A stretch of 64,000 nucleotides of DNA from NCBI GenBank assembly GCA_033064195.1, contig JARBJD010000044.1, positions 248,001 to 312,000 of the forward strand, read 5' to 3'. The DNA comes from Blattamonas nauphoetae (taxonomy: Eukaryota; Preaxostyla; Oxymonadida). A program made the translations under genes and the position numbers. The notes under the pieces are model-generated. The model ran no database searches. It was not told the DNA's origin and was given only the letters and a program-made list of their open reading frames with translations. The number at the start of each line of letters is the position of its first letter. Position 1 is the first letter of the stretch. Shown piece after piece: positions 45,805 to 57,594 of this stretch.

Positions 45805-46854
45805 TCAGTAATGCGTCCATGATCCTTTGTTTGCGAGCACTTCATCCATCCTCTTCGGCATCGACAAGATTGATGCTTGAATACAATTTAGAAGCTCTTT
45901 GTTCCAGACGCTTCGGATGGCAGTCTTTAACTCGTTGGCGGTATGGAGTTCTCGTTTGTTCAATTTTGCCTTCATATTCCTCCAGACATTCTCGATCGGT
46001 GACAAGTCTGGACTTTGTGGAGGCCACGTCATGGTTGAGAATGGCTGTTGTGCGATCCATCCCTGAATCAACTTGGATGCGTGCTTCGGATCATTATCTT
46101 GTTGAAAGATAAAAGGCTGCTCACAAAGTTGAATACCGTTATCATGGACGTGTGTTTTCACTATTTGATGATATTGCTTCTGCTCCAGCTTGCCCTTGAT
46201 GAAAACAAGATTACCAGCGCAGCTCCAGCCGACACAACCCCAGACCATGACATGAATCGAATGCTTGACGGTATGCAAGACACACTTTGGATTGAATTCT
46301 TCTCCCTTTCTTCTCCACACATAAATTTTCCCTTTTGGTTCTCTCAGACATACCATCGCCTCATCGGTCCACAGCACCCTCTTCCAGTCGTGCGGGGTCC
46401 AATCCTTATGCTCTTTGGCGAACGCCAATCTCTTTTCAATGTTCGGGATCCGAAGGAGCGGCTTCTGTTTGACGGGATGTTGGGAGATCCCGTTCTCCTG
46501 ACCGCGCCTCCCAATAGTAGATTCTGAGACTTCAATTCCGTGTGCCTTTAGCCTTTCTTTTAGTTCTCTTTTAGTTTTGAATCGATTGCAATCGATCTCT
46601 GCAAGAATCACCGTGTCTTCACGTGCTGTGGTGCATCGTGTGTTTGTCCTTTGGGTTTGTCTTTTATGTCTTGGATTTTTATACCAAGCCTTTAGGAAGC
46701 TCCTGATCGTGCTTTCAGATCTATGAATCTGCCGAGCAATTGCTGCGACCGATTTCCCTGCCCTTCTCTTCAGAAGGATCTCTTTTCGGACGCTTGGACT
46801 GAGTTTCCATCGTTTCCGAATCGAAAAAAGTGGTTCGGAGAATGAAAGGGGCAA
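45805..46854 (-). mobile_element. Tc1/mariner transposase, intact frame, DD34E
   Basis: A 349-residue uninterrupted transposase of normal Tc1 length. N-terminal helix-turn-helix pair: ILLKRRAGKSVAAIARQIHR then SESTIRSFLKAWY. The catalytic triad is visible: Asp in RVLWTDEAMV, Asp in FIFQQDNDPKH, and Glu in PDLSPIENVW. There are 34 residues between the second Asp and the Glu. Only a short weak similarity between the two flanks was seen, so terminal repeats are not established; the true element may extend some hundred bases on each side. Ends with TGA. An intact frame suggests recent activity or recent arrival. Confidence 0.93.
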
Positions 46855-47309
46855 TGGAAACTTTTTTTGGGCGATTTCGAGGAACCATTCAGTTTATTTC
46901 TGAACAAATTTTTGCGAGTGTTTTGATTTGTTCCTTTTCAACTACAGATCGATTCTTCGGCGTTTTTATTCGTTTCTGACACTAATTCTTCTCTCTTATT
47001 CAGTTTATTCGATCCCATTTCACTTCAATCCTTCTCATTAGTTGTGAATTTGGTTTCTGAACGGTTTGGGTCAGATCAAGTGTACCGTTTTCCAGGAAAG
47101 AATGGCCAACATCGAATAGGTGAACTGATTCGAAGTGATGTATAAAACTGAAGAAAGGGAGAAGTATCAATGGATGCCATGATTTGAGACAGCGATGGCA
47201 TGTGATTGCGACTGTTGTGAATGATGAAAAAGGGTCAGAATTCTCTCTGAATCCTTACTCTTTCATTTTTTGTCTTTTATCGTCTTCGATCAATCGCCTG
47301 AGGTCTCGT
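46855..47309. other. No gene recognised
   Basis: AT-rich flank between the transposase and the zinc-finger gene. It may hold the transposon's outer end and the start exon of the next gene. Confidence 0.35.
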
Positions 47310-47730
47310 TCTGTGCGAACTTTGTTCCACCACAACCAGCTCCACAGGCGGCAACCGAAGTGGAAACGCCGGTTCCTACACAGGAAGCTCAGCCAACCCC
47401 TTGTGCGAAGCGACACCTCGTCCGTCTCCAAAACCACAACAGACTGTTCAATACAAGGGTCAACCCAAGCCAAAAATGACCCTTGGGACGCCAGTGAGAT
47501 CAAAAACCGGTCTCGGATGAGAATGTCAGTACTGTGACCTTCCGTTCCCCGCAAAAGATAAGCTGGAGAACCATGAAAAAGGATGCCCCTGGAATAAATC
47601 ATCGAAAAAGGGGAAATGTCTTCGGCAAATCCAAGAGGAGGGCTTCCTGGTTGGCAAAATGGCGAAGAAAGCTGCCAAACCTACTACCAAAAGAGAAAGG
47701 AAATATGATGACTCATCGAGCTCTCATTAA
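47310..47730 (+). CDS. ZC2HC-type zinc-finger protein, partial or broken
   Basis: The C-terminal part reads ECQYCDLPFPAKDKLENHEK then GC, which is C-x2-C-x12-H-x4-C as in zf-C2HC_2 (ZC2HC1 family). It ends in a basic and Ser-rich tail (KKAAKPTTKRERKYDD) with TAA at 47728-47730. Upstream is low-complexity Pro/Gln/Thr-rich sequence (ATPRPSPKPQQTVQYKGQPK) interrupted by an in-frame TGA at 47518-47520, two codons before the first Cys. Either an intron is missed or the gene is broken. The 5' end is not fixed; a GT..AG intron around 47231-47300 is possible. Confidence 0.5.
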
Positions 47731-47949
47731 AATCATTTCTGCTTTCATTCTACCTTCCATTATCTCTTCTGTGTCTGTGTTTTTCTCTAATGTAGGTGAA
47801 AAAGATTGTCTATGTCAAGAAAAAGCAGTGAAACGATTAAATCAAACTGTAATTTGTTCGGAAAGATCTCCAACTGTTTCTCCCACCAGCACCTCTTTTT
47901 ACACAAGACTAACAACTGTTTTTCGAATACATGAATTGATGAATCATGA

Positions 47950-48298
47950 CCTAAAAGAGGGTATTTCTTCTTTGTAGAGAGAGAAAAACACATCTTGTCG
48001 AGATTGTCCATCTCTCGTTGCAACTCTTTCGATGAAAACCTGTTTCTTCTCTGAGTTTGTAATCTTGCAGTATCCGCCCACGATCCAATATGACAGTCTG
48101 TTGGACCCTGTCCCATATTTTGATCTGGAGAATGCAGCCTCATCGACCTCCACGACAATACCCGGGCCCCCGATCTGACAGTCCAACATTGTCTGTTGAA
48201 TGTCCTTATATGTCCAAAATGCATGGCACAGCATCATCATTTGAGCGGTTGTGATCCTAGACGAGCTAAATATGGTTTGATCACGAAGAGGTAATTTT
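47950..48298 (-). mobile_element. Merlin (IS1595/ISXO2-like) transposase fragment
   Basis: A minus-strand frame contains ITTAQMMMLCHAFWTYKDIQ, then QIGGPGIVVEVDEAAFSRSK and SYWIVGGYCKITNSEKKQVF. This is the ISXO2-like domain arrangement with the first catalytic Asp in EVDEAAF. Only the N-terminal half of the catalytic domain is present. It is cut on its 5' side at 48299 by a foldback-derived segment, and downstream the frame ends early. A decayed DNA transposon. Confidence 0.8.
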
Positions 48299-48985
48299 GT
48301 TGAACCCAAAAAGTTGTTTGTCGAGAAAAATAACGTTTTTTCGCAACCTTCGAAATACCCAACATATTTTTTCAAATTTTTTTCAAAAAAGTTTTTTCTC
48401 GAAAAAAACGCTTCTGTGGAAAAATTCTACAAAATTGGTCCACATGTTGTGGAGATATGATTCAGACACACTACCAAAAGGGCCTTAAACGAGGTTTTTT
48501 GAGGTTACCCCCATGAGGTGTTAGAATGGTGTCACCAAACCGTCCGGTGTCACCAATTCGGTTTTTTTTTCTGCGAAAGACCATTTTGGTCAAACTAAGA
48601 AAAAACTATTTTTTTGAGTTGGACTCCCACGTGATCCCGAGAAAACCTCAAAATACGTAATACAGCAAATCTCCACACGTTTTCTGAACTTTTTTCGATC
48701 ATTGTTCCATAACTAGACGTCCGTTTTGAACTGAAGAAAAAGCGTTTTTTCACATCTTCCCAAATATCCAACATTTTTTTCACAATTTTTTGGCAAAACA
48801 TGTTCACCAAACAAACATTTCTGTGGAAATTTTCATAAAAATCGATTCAAAGGTTGACAATATATTGCCATTACTAAATTTTTGTTCGGGCAAAAGGAGG
48901 TATTTTGAGATTTTCTCCCGACACAGGCGCTTCGGAACGGAACCAAATTTTATTTTTCTAAGTTTGACCAATCTATACTTTTCAA
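48299..48985. repeat. Segmental copy of 40390-41044 foldback sequence
   Basis: 48299-48508 matches 40395-40604 and 48526-48823 matches about 40748-41044, so the intervening part is missing here. From 48824 a different foldback arm continues (GTTTTCTC-type core, CCCGACACAGGCGCTTCGG) to about 48985. It abuts the Merlin fragment. Confidence 0.8.
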
Positions 48986-49189
48986 TCCCCACAGAACCGA
49001 TTTCATTCGTCAGACTGAGATTCTATTTCAGTGATTATTACACAAAAAAGAGAAATACAACTGTGTCCGGTGAATGTGAAGGAAAGTTGAAGTGGGAAAT
49101 GGTGTCGGACACAGGGAGACCTCACCTCCTGAAAGAGGGAGGCGAGGTCTTTTAACCTCACGTTAACACTAAAAGTGTCAGACAACTAC

Positions 49190-49335
49190 AAACCCTGCAC
49201 ATTATCCTTCCAGACAGATATTATTGCGATGTGTTGCAGAACTATCTCCCAGTCCACTTCAAACTACACATTTCAGAACGAGGCTGGATGAATAAGGAGA
49301 TTTTCACGGAGATAATCAAGGATCTTCAACATCAA
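49190..49335 (+). pseudogene. Possible pogo/Tigger-type transposase remnant
   Basis: A short frame reads LPDRYYCDVLQNYLPVHFKL then HISERGWMNKEIFTEIIKDL. The ERGWM-x-KEIF motif resembles the DDE_1 domain of pogo/Tigger transposases just before the second catalytic Asp. About 45 residues only. A chance resemblance is possible. Confidence 0.3.
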
Positions 49336-49693
49336 GCAACTGCTTCGTGGCGATGAATTGATGCATGCGATGGAATCGATGAACGACAGCGACGACGAAA
49401 TTGCGAACGAACAATCACTCGAGCACCAGGAAAACGTCCAATCAAATTCACCCTCTTTCTTTGACCCTACACTTCTGTTATCAAAAACGAGAGAGAGGCA
49501 AACAAATGTGAAATGATAAGTAAATCAAGGAGATGAAGGGAGAATCTTTCATGGTTTTCAGACTGATAACGGGTATATCCGCCCTAACGAGTTCATCCGG
49601 GGACTATAATCTGTCCTCTCCTCAACTTTTTTTTTATTTCCCAACCTTTCGGATCCCACTGATTTTCAGCAGATCTCCGACAAATCATGACAT

Positions 49694-50092
49694 GATAGTA
49701 GTGTCAATAATCCACTCCATGTCAATAATTCACGATCTGTTTAGTATATTTCACAATTGGTCTAACTAAGAAAAACAAAAAATTGTAGATTTATTTGACG
49801 CCAAAAATTTGAGAGTGCCTAATATCGCCCTACAGGAAAATATCCACATTTTTTGAAACTTTTTGGGGTCATTTCTCCAAACAAACGATTCTACAAAAAA
49901 TTTCATCAAAATCGGTTCACAGGTTGTGAACATATTGCCGAAACACTATTGTTATTTCGGGCAAAACGGGGTATTTTGAGGTTATCTCGGAAGAGAGTCG
50001 GGATATAATTCTAAAATTTTATTTTTTTCTTAGTTGATCCATTATGGTCCCACACCGAAAAGAGCGTGGATTATTGATTTTCCAAAAATTGC
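49694..50092. mobile_element. Shortened foldback, TAGTAGTGTCAATAATCC type
   Basis: Left end TAGTAGTGTCAATAATCCAC; right arm ends in GAGCGTGGATTATTGA. Cores TCTAACTAAGAAAAA and TTCTTAGTTGATCCA pair, and ACAGGTTGTGAACATATTG marks the internal motif. At about 400 bp it is shorter than full elements. Confidence 0.65.
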
Positions 50093-50920
50093 AGTGATAC
50101 GCGATAATAGTGATGGACAGTGATCAATCAACCTGAAGAATTTGCTTTGACAATAACAATGTCTGTCAATCAATCATCTTCGGAATATTCACTGGAAAAA
50201 GCGAAGTGAAGAGCGTTTGTTCGATGAGAAGTGAGAGACGGGCATATCAAAAACTGAAATGGTGCCGATGGAATTCTCCTTGAAAATGTTGGGAAAATGG
50301 ACCAAACACGGAACTTATCGATGGTGTCAATCAAGTCCGAGTCGATTTGTAGCAATTTTGTATGAGCTGCAGTCATCGAGCTGATTCTATTGATCCAATG
50401 ACAAAATTCTTCATTGAGAATGGAAGAACAACATTGAGGCTGTTCAGCAAACAAAAAAATACAACTGATTGACTAGATTGCCACATTCTTAAGGGATCTG
50501 ACCTGATTTGACTACTCAGGAAAGCACCTCCAAACCGCGATCTCACGAAGCCTCATTTCATAGTCATCCGACATTTAAATGGATGCAAAGTGAAGAGTCC
50601 GTGATTTATTTGACTTCATCTTGTTGTGGTCCGCATTGTTGTACCAAACAATAAAACAATTCGAGTTCTGGAATTCGATCGAAGAAGATTGACTCTGTAC
50701 CGAAATCTGGTGCAGACACGACGAATCCACTGAGAGAGAACATGAGAGAGACGCAAGGATCCAACCCGTTTCCGTCTGAAACAGAGCTGATTACTCGCCT
50801 GTTGGATTTCTCAATTTTTATGGGATTTCATTTTAATTCAAACATAGGTGTACTCTTCCTTCTTCAACTGAACAATGAAATGATCGAGATGTGAAGTCAA
50901 AAAAAGAAAGTGAGTTGTAG
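50093..50920. other. No confident gene
   Basis: A minus-strand frame at 50170-50454 (NEEFCHWINRISSMTAAHTK) is plausible but short and isolated. Nothing else is seen in these 830 bp. Confidence 0.35.
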
Positions 50921-51358
50921 TCATTGTTGCACATTCTGGTTCACCGTCTGGTGTTGGAAGTGCAGATCCCGTTGTATTGCTTGATATGCGGCCCAACAAT
51001 CAGAATAAATAGCGGTCTGTGGCTGGAGACATGCTTCCATTATCCCAACTAACACAGGTTGGGTCCGATATTGAACTGGAAGGATGAAACCATTCTGATC
51101 ACCGTCCGCTCGTCTCTCCAACATCTCTAAAATCCAGTTCTGTCATCTCTCATTCCCTCTATTGTTCTTCTATCATCCAAAAAGTGATTCATCAATCACC
51201 ACTATTCTGTTTTCGCCTCCAATCCTCTCTCTGTTTGACCAAACCCGTACTATCGCAGCCTGCCTACAAAGCTGGTAGATGTTGTTTACTGTTCGTTCGG
51301 TTGATTGCAAACGGGACAATTTGAGCGAATAATTTTGAAATGACACACTGGTGGTCAT
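50921..51358 (-). mobile_element. Merlin (IS1595-like) transposase remnant
   Basis: Two segments in the same minus-strand frame: IVRVWSNRERIGGENRIVVI then DESLFG, and KNNRGNER then QNWILEMLERRADGDQNGFI to QTAIYSDCWAAYQAIQRDLH. The first Asp (IDESLFG) and second Asp (YSDCWAAY) of the catalytic triad are present; the third catalytic region is absent. Two stops (TGA, TAG) directly follow LFG and one TGA precedes QNWILE. A repeated 30-bp block (ATAATTTTGAAATGACACAC, 51329 and, inverted, near 51720) flanks the 5' side and may mark an end. Confidence 0.8.
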
Positions 51359-53064
51359 TTATTTTTTTTGCACATTTCAACTTTTTACAAATTGTTTTGA
51401 CTCCTTTTTTTGAACTTGGATGGATCATCGAAGTTTTTTTCAGGATCGAACTAGAGCAAACTTTTTTCGTCTTTCATCTCGATTGATTCATTTGTATTGA
51501 TTCTCTCTCACAGAATCGGTTTTTAAAGATCGTTTTCATCGTTGAGAAGCTTTTTGAGAGGTTTTGAAACAAAATAGGGTCATAAAATGACTGTCAAAAA
51601 TCAGTGAAATCTGTTGTGATCAAAACAAAAAAGAAAGATTTCACCCCTCACAAGTTTAGTGAACATCTAAATGGCAATTTGACCAAAAAAAGTTTTTTGT
51701 CACCAACGATAGTGTGGTGTGTCATTTTAAAATTATTCGCTCATTTGGGTGAAAATTTTTGAAGTCATAAAATTCTTCGGTCCGGATCGATGTCCCACAT
51801 CATCTGACACTCATCCTCTATACTGACGTGACCGGGTCACTTTTTGCCAAAAAGTGGTGACGGTCAGTGACCGGAGGTTTATGTAATATGGGTCAGATCA
51901 CAAAAATCTGTTGAACAGAGAAGAATTCAATCAGAGAAGTGAAACGATGGTGTGCCTCCAAATTATGACTCATGTCAAATTTATCATCAATCCAATCCCG
52001 ACAATCATTCTCTTTTTCTAAAGACTTGATTTCATTGCAAAAAAACAAAATTATGAGACTGATCACCATCGTGTTTCAGCGTTTCTGTCGATTCTGCGTG
52101 GAACGGGTCTTATTCTGGAGAAGAAGCAAGGTGAATTCGAGAAGACGCTGGAGTGACTAACATGGGATGAGCGTGGAACGGAGGGCAGATGAGAGGAGCT
52201 GGGTACCTTTGTTGAGGAGGATGAAGAAAGGAGAGAGTGGGAGTGGCAATACAGAGGAGCATCCTCCCACTTTTTGTGGTTTCGGCGGTGAGAAGCTTGG
52301 CCCAGACCGTGCCCGACGTGTGTAGAGTGAAGACCAAGATGCTGCTGGAAGAGGATCGTTTGAAGTTAAAAGACTGAGAATGTGGTTTGGAAGGTTGAAG
52401 GAGAGAGAATTGCGAGGGGATTTAGGGAAAAAAATCGAACCTGGGGGAGGATGGGAGTTGGTGAATGGTGTGACACCGCAAGGACGGAGAGAAGATGGGA
52501 AGGGGAGAAGAGGGCATATGAGGCAGCATTTGGCAATGGCTGTTCCGATTATGAGTGAGAGCGGGAAGAGTTGGAGGTTGAGGAAGGAGAACGAAGTGGT
52601 TGGGATTAATCGAAGTGTTCAGTGGCTGAGTTGGACTGGAAAGGAAAGTGACGTGCTCACGGTAATCTCGTCGAAGGAGACGGCGGAGGGAAATCAGACG
52701 ATTGAGAAAGAATGGAAAGTGGAGTGAAATCGGACGGATCTGTGTGGACCCAAGGAGTGACCTCCACTTCTCCGTCTTGATTCACACAATAATGATTTTC
52801 AAATCTTAATTATCACGTTGATTTCTCTCAAAGTGTATTTTAGAGGGTGGTCTGGGCGAAGCTTTTTCGAGAATCACGAAGAAACAGGTTCCGGATCTCA
52901 ACTCATCAATGACACAGGAAATGATGAAGAATAAAAGAAAATAGACGAAAAACCAAGAGAGCACAAACATAGAGCCGTTTAATAGTCAAAAAAAAATTCA
53001 CTCATCAATACACATCCGGTTCGTCTTTGTCCATCCCAGGCAGCGAAATTGGTGGGTCGGTGGG
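51359..53064. other. Unresolved 1.7 kb
   Basis: Holds a hairpin near 51845-51875 and GC-richer sequence at 52.1-52.75 kb with open frames on both strands (plus 52380-52727; minus 52110-52337, MVFTLHTSGTVWAKLLTAET). This could be remnant coding sequence of a surface-type protein, but neither strand is convincing. Confidence 0.35.
51838..51882. other. Hairpin
   Basis: TCACTTTTTG CC AAAAAGTGGTGA forms a stem of about nine pairs. It is extended by imperfect TGACCGG/CGGTCA complementarity outside. Function unknown. Confidence 0.6.
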
Positions 53065-53850
53065 TTAAGCAGAGGAGACATCAGGCTTGCCTGTTGCCAG
53101 AGAAGGGGCATATGCAAACGGAGGCCTAGAAGCAGCAGCATTAGAGTCATTTTGAGATGGCAATGGCGGACGATAGGAATACAACGAATTCAGTTCCGCT
53201 GAGTCAGACACAGCCATATAAGGCGCTTGGACGTTCATTATATGGGACAGCTCAGCTACTGACTCGGCATGCTGAGTGAGGAATTCTCTGCAATTTGGAG
53301 GAGCTGAGGGATCGTCAACTAATTCTGTTTGTCCTGCCCATCCGTGAAATTCTTGAACATTATCAACCAACACTTGCAGTTTCTCGAATGAGAGATATTG
53401 TGAACAAATGTATTTCTGAATTGTGGTGTGCAATCGACACTTCATCTTGGCGTGTGTTTTCTTTTCATTTCGTGGGTCCAATAAGAGTCTCCCATCTTCG
53501 TCATACGGATTCCGTCGGTTTGAGACATGCGAGCTTTTTGTCAAAGCAGAGGTTTGGGTTATTTCACATAGTTGTTTGCGACGAACTGACGATTTCTGAC
53601 AGAACATTCGAGAGAACAACGATGGAGAGACAACGATCGTGTAATCATCAGTTTCAAATCGATGGAGATTTTTGTAGTGGCGAGGCGTTTCAGGAGAGCT
53701 CCTTGACAATCAGAAGAGGTCAGAAGGAAATCGTTGAATGGAGAGACTATCGAATCTTTGAGACACGATGAAATAGTGATGACCATGAGAAGACTTGTGA
53801 AAGAAACCTTGAGAAGAAGAAATGTCCACCGTCAGCGGCATCGGATCGGA
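53065..53850 (-). CDS. Hypothetical protein, at least two exons
   Basis: The main frame (about 210 residues) contains HRFETDDYTIVVSPSLFSRM, RRNPYDEDGRLLLDPRNEKK, ICSQYLSFEKLQVLVDNVQE and a Pro/Ser-rich C-terminus ending at 53065. A likely first exon begins MPLTVDISSSQ near 53850, with a GT..AG intron of roughly 50-110 nt, but the frame at the junction is not settled. I do not recognise a domain. A foldback-free region; the RING gene lies divergently 600 bp away. Confidence 0.6.
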
Positions 53851-54461
53851 CTGAAACTAGAGTTTGGGTGAACCCAATGCGTTTCAATCAAATCTCCGTA
53901 ATTCATTCCATAAGCTCGCTTTTAGTGAATATTATCACATTAGAATCAGTTTTCAAACACATTTCTCAATTCGATGTTGATCTGACCCTTAGAAGAAAAG
54001 GTGCGTGACACTGACCGAGCCTTTTGGCTCGGTCACGCCAGTATATCATCCTCAACTCACTCTTTTATTGATAAAAAACAATGTGACACAATAAATTGAA
54101 GAAATAATATGTGAAAAAGTCGACATTAAGAAAGATAGACTTATGGGACGATCTACATTCTGGCCCGTTAAGTGCAGGAATGCCTACATGAGGACAATTG
54201 ATGTCATTTTCATGAAGATCAGGACTCGATCAGCCGGGATAAATTTTTATCAAAAATCATCCAAGGGCCGATCATTTTTCTAGGATTGGATATCGCACCC
54301 ACGGCCGATATCTTGTTCCTGTGATTCTGTGATAGGTGATATGTCGTCACTTTGTGAAGTTTCCCCAAGTTTACACGGTGATATACCGTATTGCTTTGTC
54401 ATCATCTTTCTCACACTCATTTATATCTTATAGAGTCCAAATTTTTCCATCATCTCCTTCA
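53851..54461. other. Intergenic between divergent genes
   Basis: 610 bp with a perfect short hairpin at 54012-54040 and possible 5' exon sequence of the RING gene at 54340-54375. Nothing else recognised. Confidence 0.4.
54012..54040. other. Perfect 9-bp stem hairpin
   Basis: GACCGAGCC TTTT GGCTCGGTC, with outer GCGTGAC/ACGC pairing extending it. It lies in the intergenic space between divergent genes and might be a small repeat or a transcript-end structure. Confidence 0.7.
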
Positions 54462-57400
54462 ATGATGCCATATTTAGAAGTATCTGAGCTTTTTCGAGAT
54501 GATTTTCAACGAAATCGTCCTGAACACTCGAAAGAGAAAATCAAATCATCTCGATCTCTTTCGCGTGATTCACCTCGTAAACGTGTTCGCTTATCTCAGA
54601 ACACCAGGGAAAATTCCATTAATTTTCAGTCAATTTCGTTTCAGAATTCTCTAAAAACACCAGATTTCCATATCAAACGATCCTCTTCGCCTCCTCCACC
54701 CATCCTGATTGGAAACTATGCTCCAACCGAGATTATCGCATATGGTGGCTACATTCCGCCGCCTGTGTGTGGGACTCTTGAAAGTCAACGATCTCAGACA
54801 CCTCCACAACACCTATCACCTCCTCTCGAACATCTGGAAATTCCAAATACATCTTCGCATCAAATGTCGTACAGATATCGATTACCGTCTTCTCAAACAT
54901 CTTTTCGAACAAACACCACTCAAAATCACTTCCAATCGCAGAGACATTTTCCATCCCCATCAACTCGATCTCGACCGCGCCCTGGGACGAGTGATCAACA
55001 AACTTATTCCAACTCAACTTCTTTCTCCTTGCCCCATCAAATGTCTCTTCCTCAAAGCATCACAGACACACTGAACACTCTCGGGCTCCCACCTTTGAAC
55101 CAAACGCTCCAGCCGATGATGCCTGAAGACAATGCACCCATCCCCATCCGCCAACTTCACCGAAACCCCGAGAAGCCTCTTTCTGGACAGTATTATTCCC
55201 GAAATCTCGCAGACTCTTACAAAATGACGACGATGCCACATCACTCCACCTCCCATTCCTCCCAATCCTTTCGACCATCTCAGACATACTTCTCTTCCCA
55301 CGAACAACGAGACCGGTCATCTTCACCGCCGCATCTGGGCAGTCAAACAGAACGGATTGCGTATTCAAATTGGGAAGAACGTCGGACACCGTCCGTCGAC
55401 TACACATCACCTCCGCCGCCTCTCGTCCACGTCCCGACCACCCCCCGCTCACGAGGACCGCAAATTCCTCTCCTTTCCCCGAAAGTCGTCTCTCTCAAGA
55501 AATTCAAAACGAGGAAAGAAAGGACACTCTCCCCACGTCCTGTCGTGATGACCTCAGCCTCGCCTCGTGATGAAGGAGGAAAGGATTCAACGAGCATCCA
55601 GAGTCCTACACCTTCTCCCACAAATATGTTTCCTGCTATGTGCTCAACGATAGGAATTCAGACTGAACCAATCGTCATCACATCTCCGACGGACGACGAC
55701 AACAATGTGACTGAGCGCAGTGTTCCCAACGATGCACTTCAGCATAGTCTGGATTCTCTTGCCCACCTCCGCCGGCAACTCGAAGAGATGACACAATCAT
55801 TCAACGAAGAGCAAGCTCGAAGGATGGCAATCGAAAACCAATTTGAATCAGAGAAGGCTCTCTGGACAGGAGCTCAGTCTGATCTATCTCAGGATCAATC
55901 AGAGCTGCTCGACAAACTCCGTCAGCTACAAATTGAAGGAGCGAACCAGCAGACACGTTTTGAAGACCTTTCTCGGCAACTCGAACAATCCAATCAACAC
56001 CGAGATCAACTCGAAGAGACAATCACTTCTCTTCGAGAGCAACTTCGAGAAGCAAAAACTGAAACTGAAATGTGGTCCGTCCAATGTGATGAACGCGGGA
56101 ATGAAATTCAAACCTTGCAGGATCTTCTGAAATCGTCCAATAGCGACGCAGAGCGCCTGAAATCTGAAGCGCAACAATTGCAGGGCGAATTGTACCAAAA
56201 GAACACACAGTATAACCCGCTTTCCATTATTCTCATTTTTTAGACTCCGAACGTTGAAATCTCAACATGCAGAACTGGAAAAGGAAAATGAAGAGCTTCG
56301 TCGTCGCCTTGAGAGAGACAACACTGATGTCTCCATTCAGACCAACTGGTTTATCGCATCGGAGTCGGTGTCTCAACTCGTCGCCATCCAATCCAAAAAG
56401 CAACCTCCTGCTCCACCCGACCCAACTGAGACTCAAACGTACGAGAATCTGGACGACGTGGATGGAGTTGTGGTCTTCACCGAGAGTGATGGTCGTCTCC
56501 TGAGAGAATTCAAAGAGCTCCTCGATCAGTCGCACCACAAAGATTCAGTGGATTTATCAGTAACTCCACCTGACATCTTGCCAAACTCAAATCAGCCGCC
56601 CCTCGTTCCGATGCCAGCCACTCCATCTGAACAGGATCCAGTGAAACAAAATCAGGACAAATCTCTTGTTAAAACACCCAAGTTGGGTAAATCTCGAATG
56701 AATCGGAAACAACAAAGCTCAGCGCAACAACTCTCAAAGTATCAAAGTTCGACCACACAACTTCCACGAACGAAGATGAAAGCAGAAGAGACAACCATTC
56801 CACCGGAGTTGGCTCGTGTTCTTCGTGAATTGCAAGACACCGAACGATTCCGACGCACGGAGAAGGATGTGACGGCAGTGTTTGATTGGAGTGGGATGAA
56901 TGATCGTTCACTCAAACAACGGTTCTACGCAGAGGATTATGAAGTGGATAATGTGGTATCGTTCTCTCCTCTCTCACTCCTTTCAGGATTATATTGTTAT
57001 TTCTGCAGCCGCTCTCCTTCGGTTTACGCGCAACATCATCTCCGAGCAGAAGAAACTCAGTGATTCTGTGGACTTGATCCGCACCCAATTTCTGAAGGTC
57101 GTCGAATTGTTTTGTCGAGCGTATCGACAAACATCACATCATTTGGGATCCATCACAACGCTTGTTGACGAAATCGAAACAGTCAACAGTGCAATGACGG
57201 TATCGCTCATTCGTTCTTCATTCCCCAGGTTGATCTCACATGCTCAAGTTGTCTTACGATCCTCAAAGACCCCATCACGTTCATCCCCTGCGGCCACACT
57301 CTCTGTCGGATCTGCGCATACAAATACGGGAAGCAGGGGAAGACTCAATGCCCTCGCTGCAGCGATTCGGACAACGTGACGCGTGGCTACATTCGAAATT

Positions 57401-57594
57401 ATCTTGTTGAGTCTCTCACCACGCGAGAGGAGGTGAAGAGACAGAGGATGGACGAGACTCGGCTCTCCAACAGCCAGCTTGCGGTCACACAAGCTCTTCT
57501 TGAAGAGAGTGTTCTCACACTCCCGAACGCACGAAGCATCATGGATCGATATGATGAAGGGCTGTTGGCATCATCTGACCAATTTCAAACTTGA
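54462..57594 (+). CDS. RING-finger coiled-coil protein (putative E3 ligase)
   Basis: Four exons give 1012 residues; introns 56210-56243, 56956-56986 and 57200-57228 (29-34 nt), exon sum 3039 nt. Residues 1-420 are Ser/Pro/Gln-rich and probably disordered. A coiled coil runs at about 430-620, with a second disordered stretch and a helical region (DYIVISAAALLRFTRNIISE). Near residue 890-940 is a C3HC4 RING: CSSCLTILKDPITFIPCGHT then LCRICAYKYGKQGKTQCPRC. A helical tail of about 70 residues follows. The RING implies E2 binding and ubiquitin transfer; substrate unknown. The layout recalls BRE1-like proteins, but the RING is not at the extreme C-terminus, so I do not name it. Start at ATG 54462 (or 54465); an upstream exon is possible. 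Ends with TGA. Confidence 0.88.

Noticed and set aside
46048-46527. 159-residue plus-strand frame
   Set aside because: Lies entirely opposite the Tc1 transposase catalytic domain.
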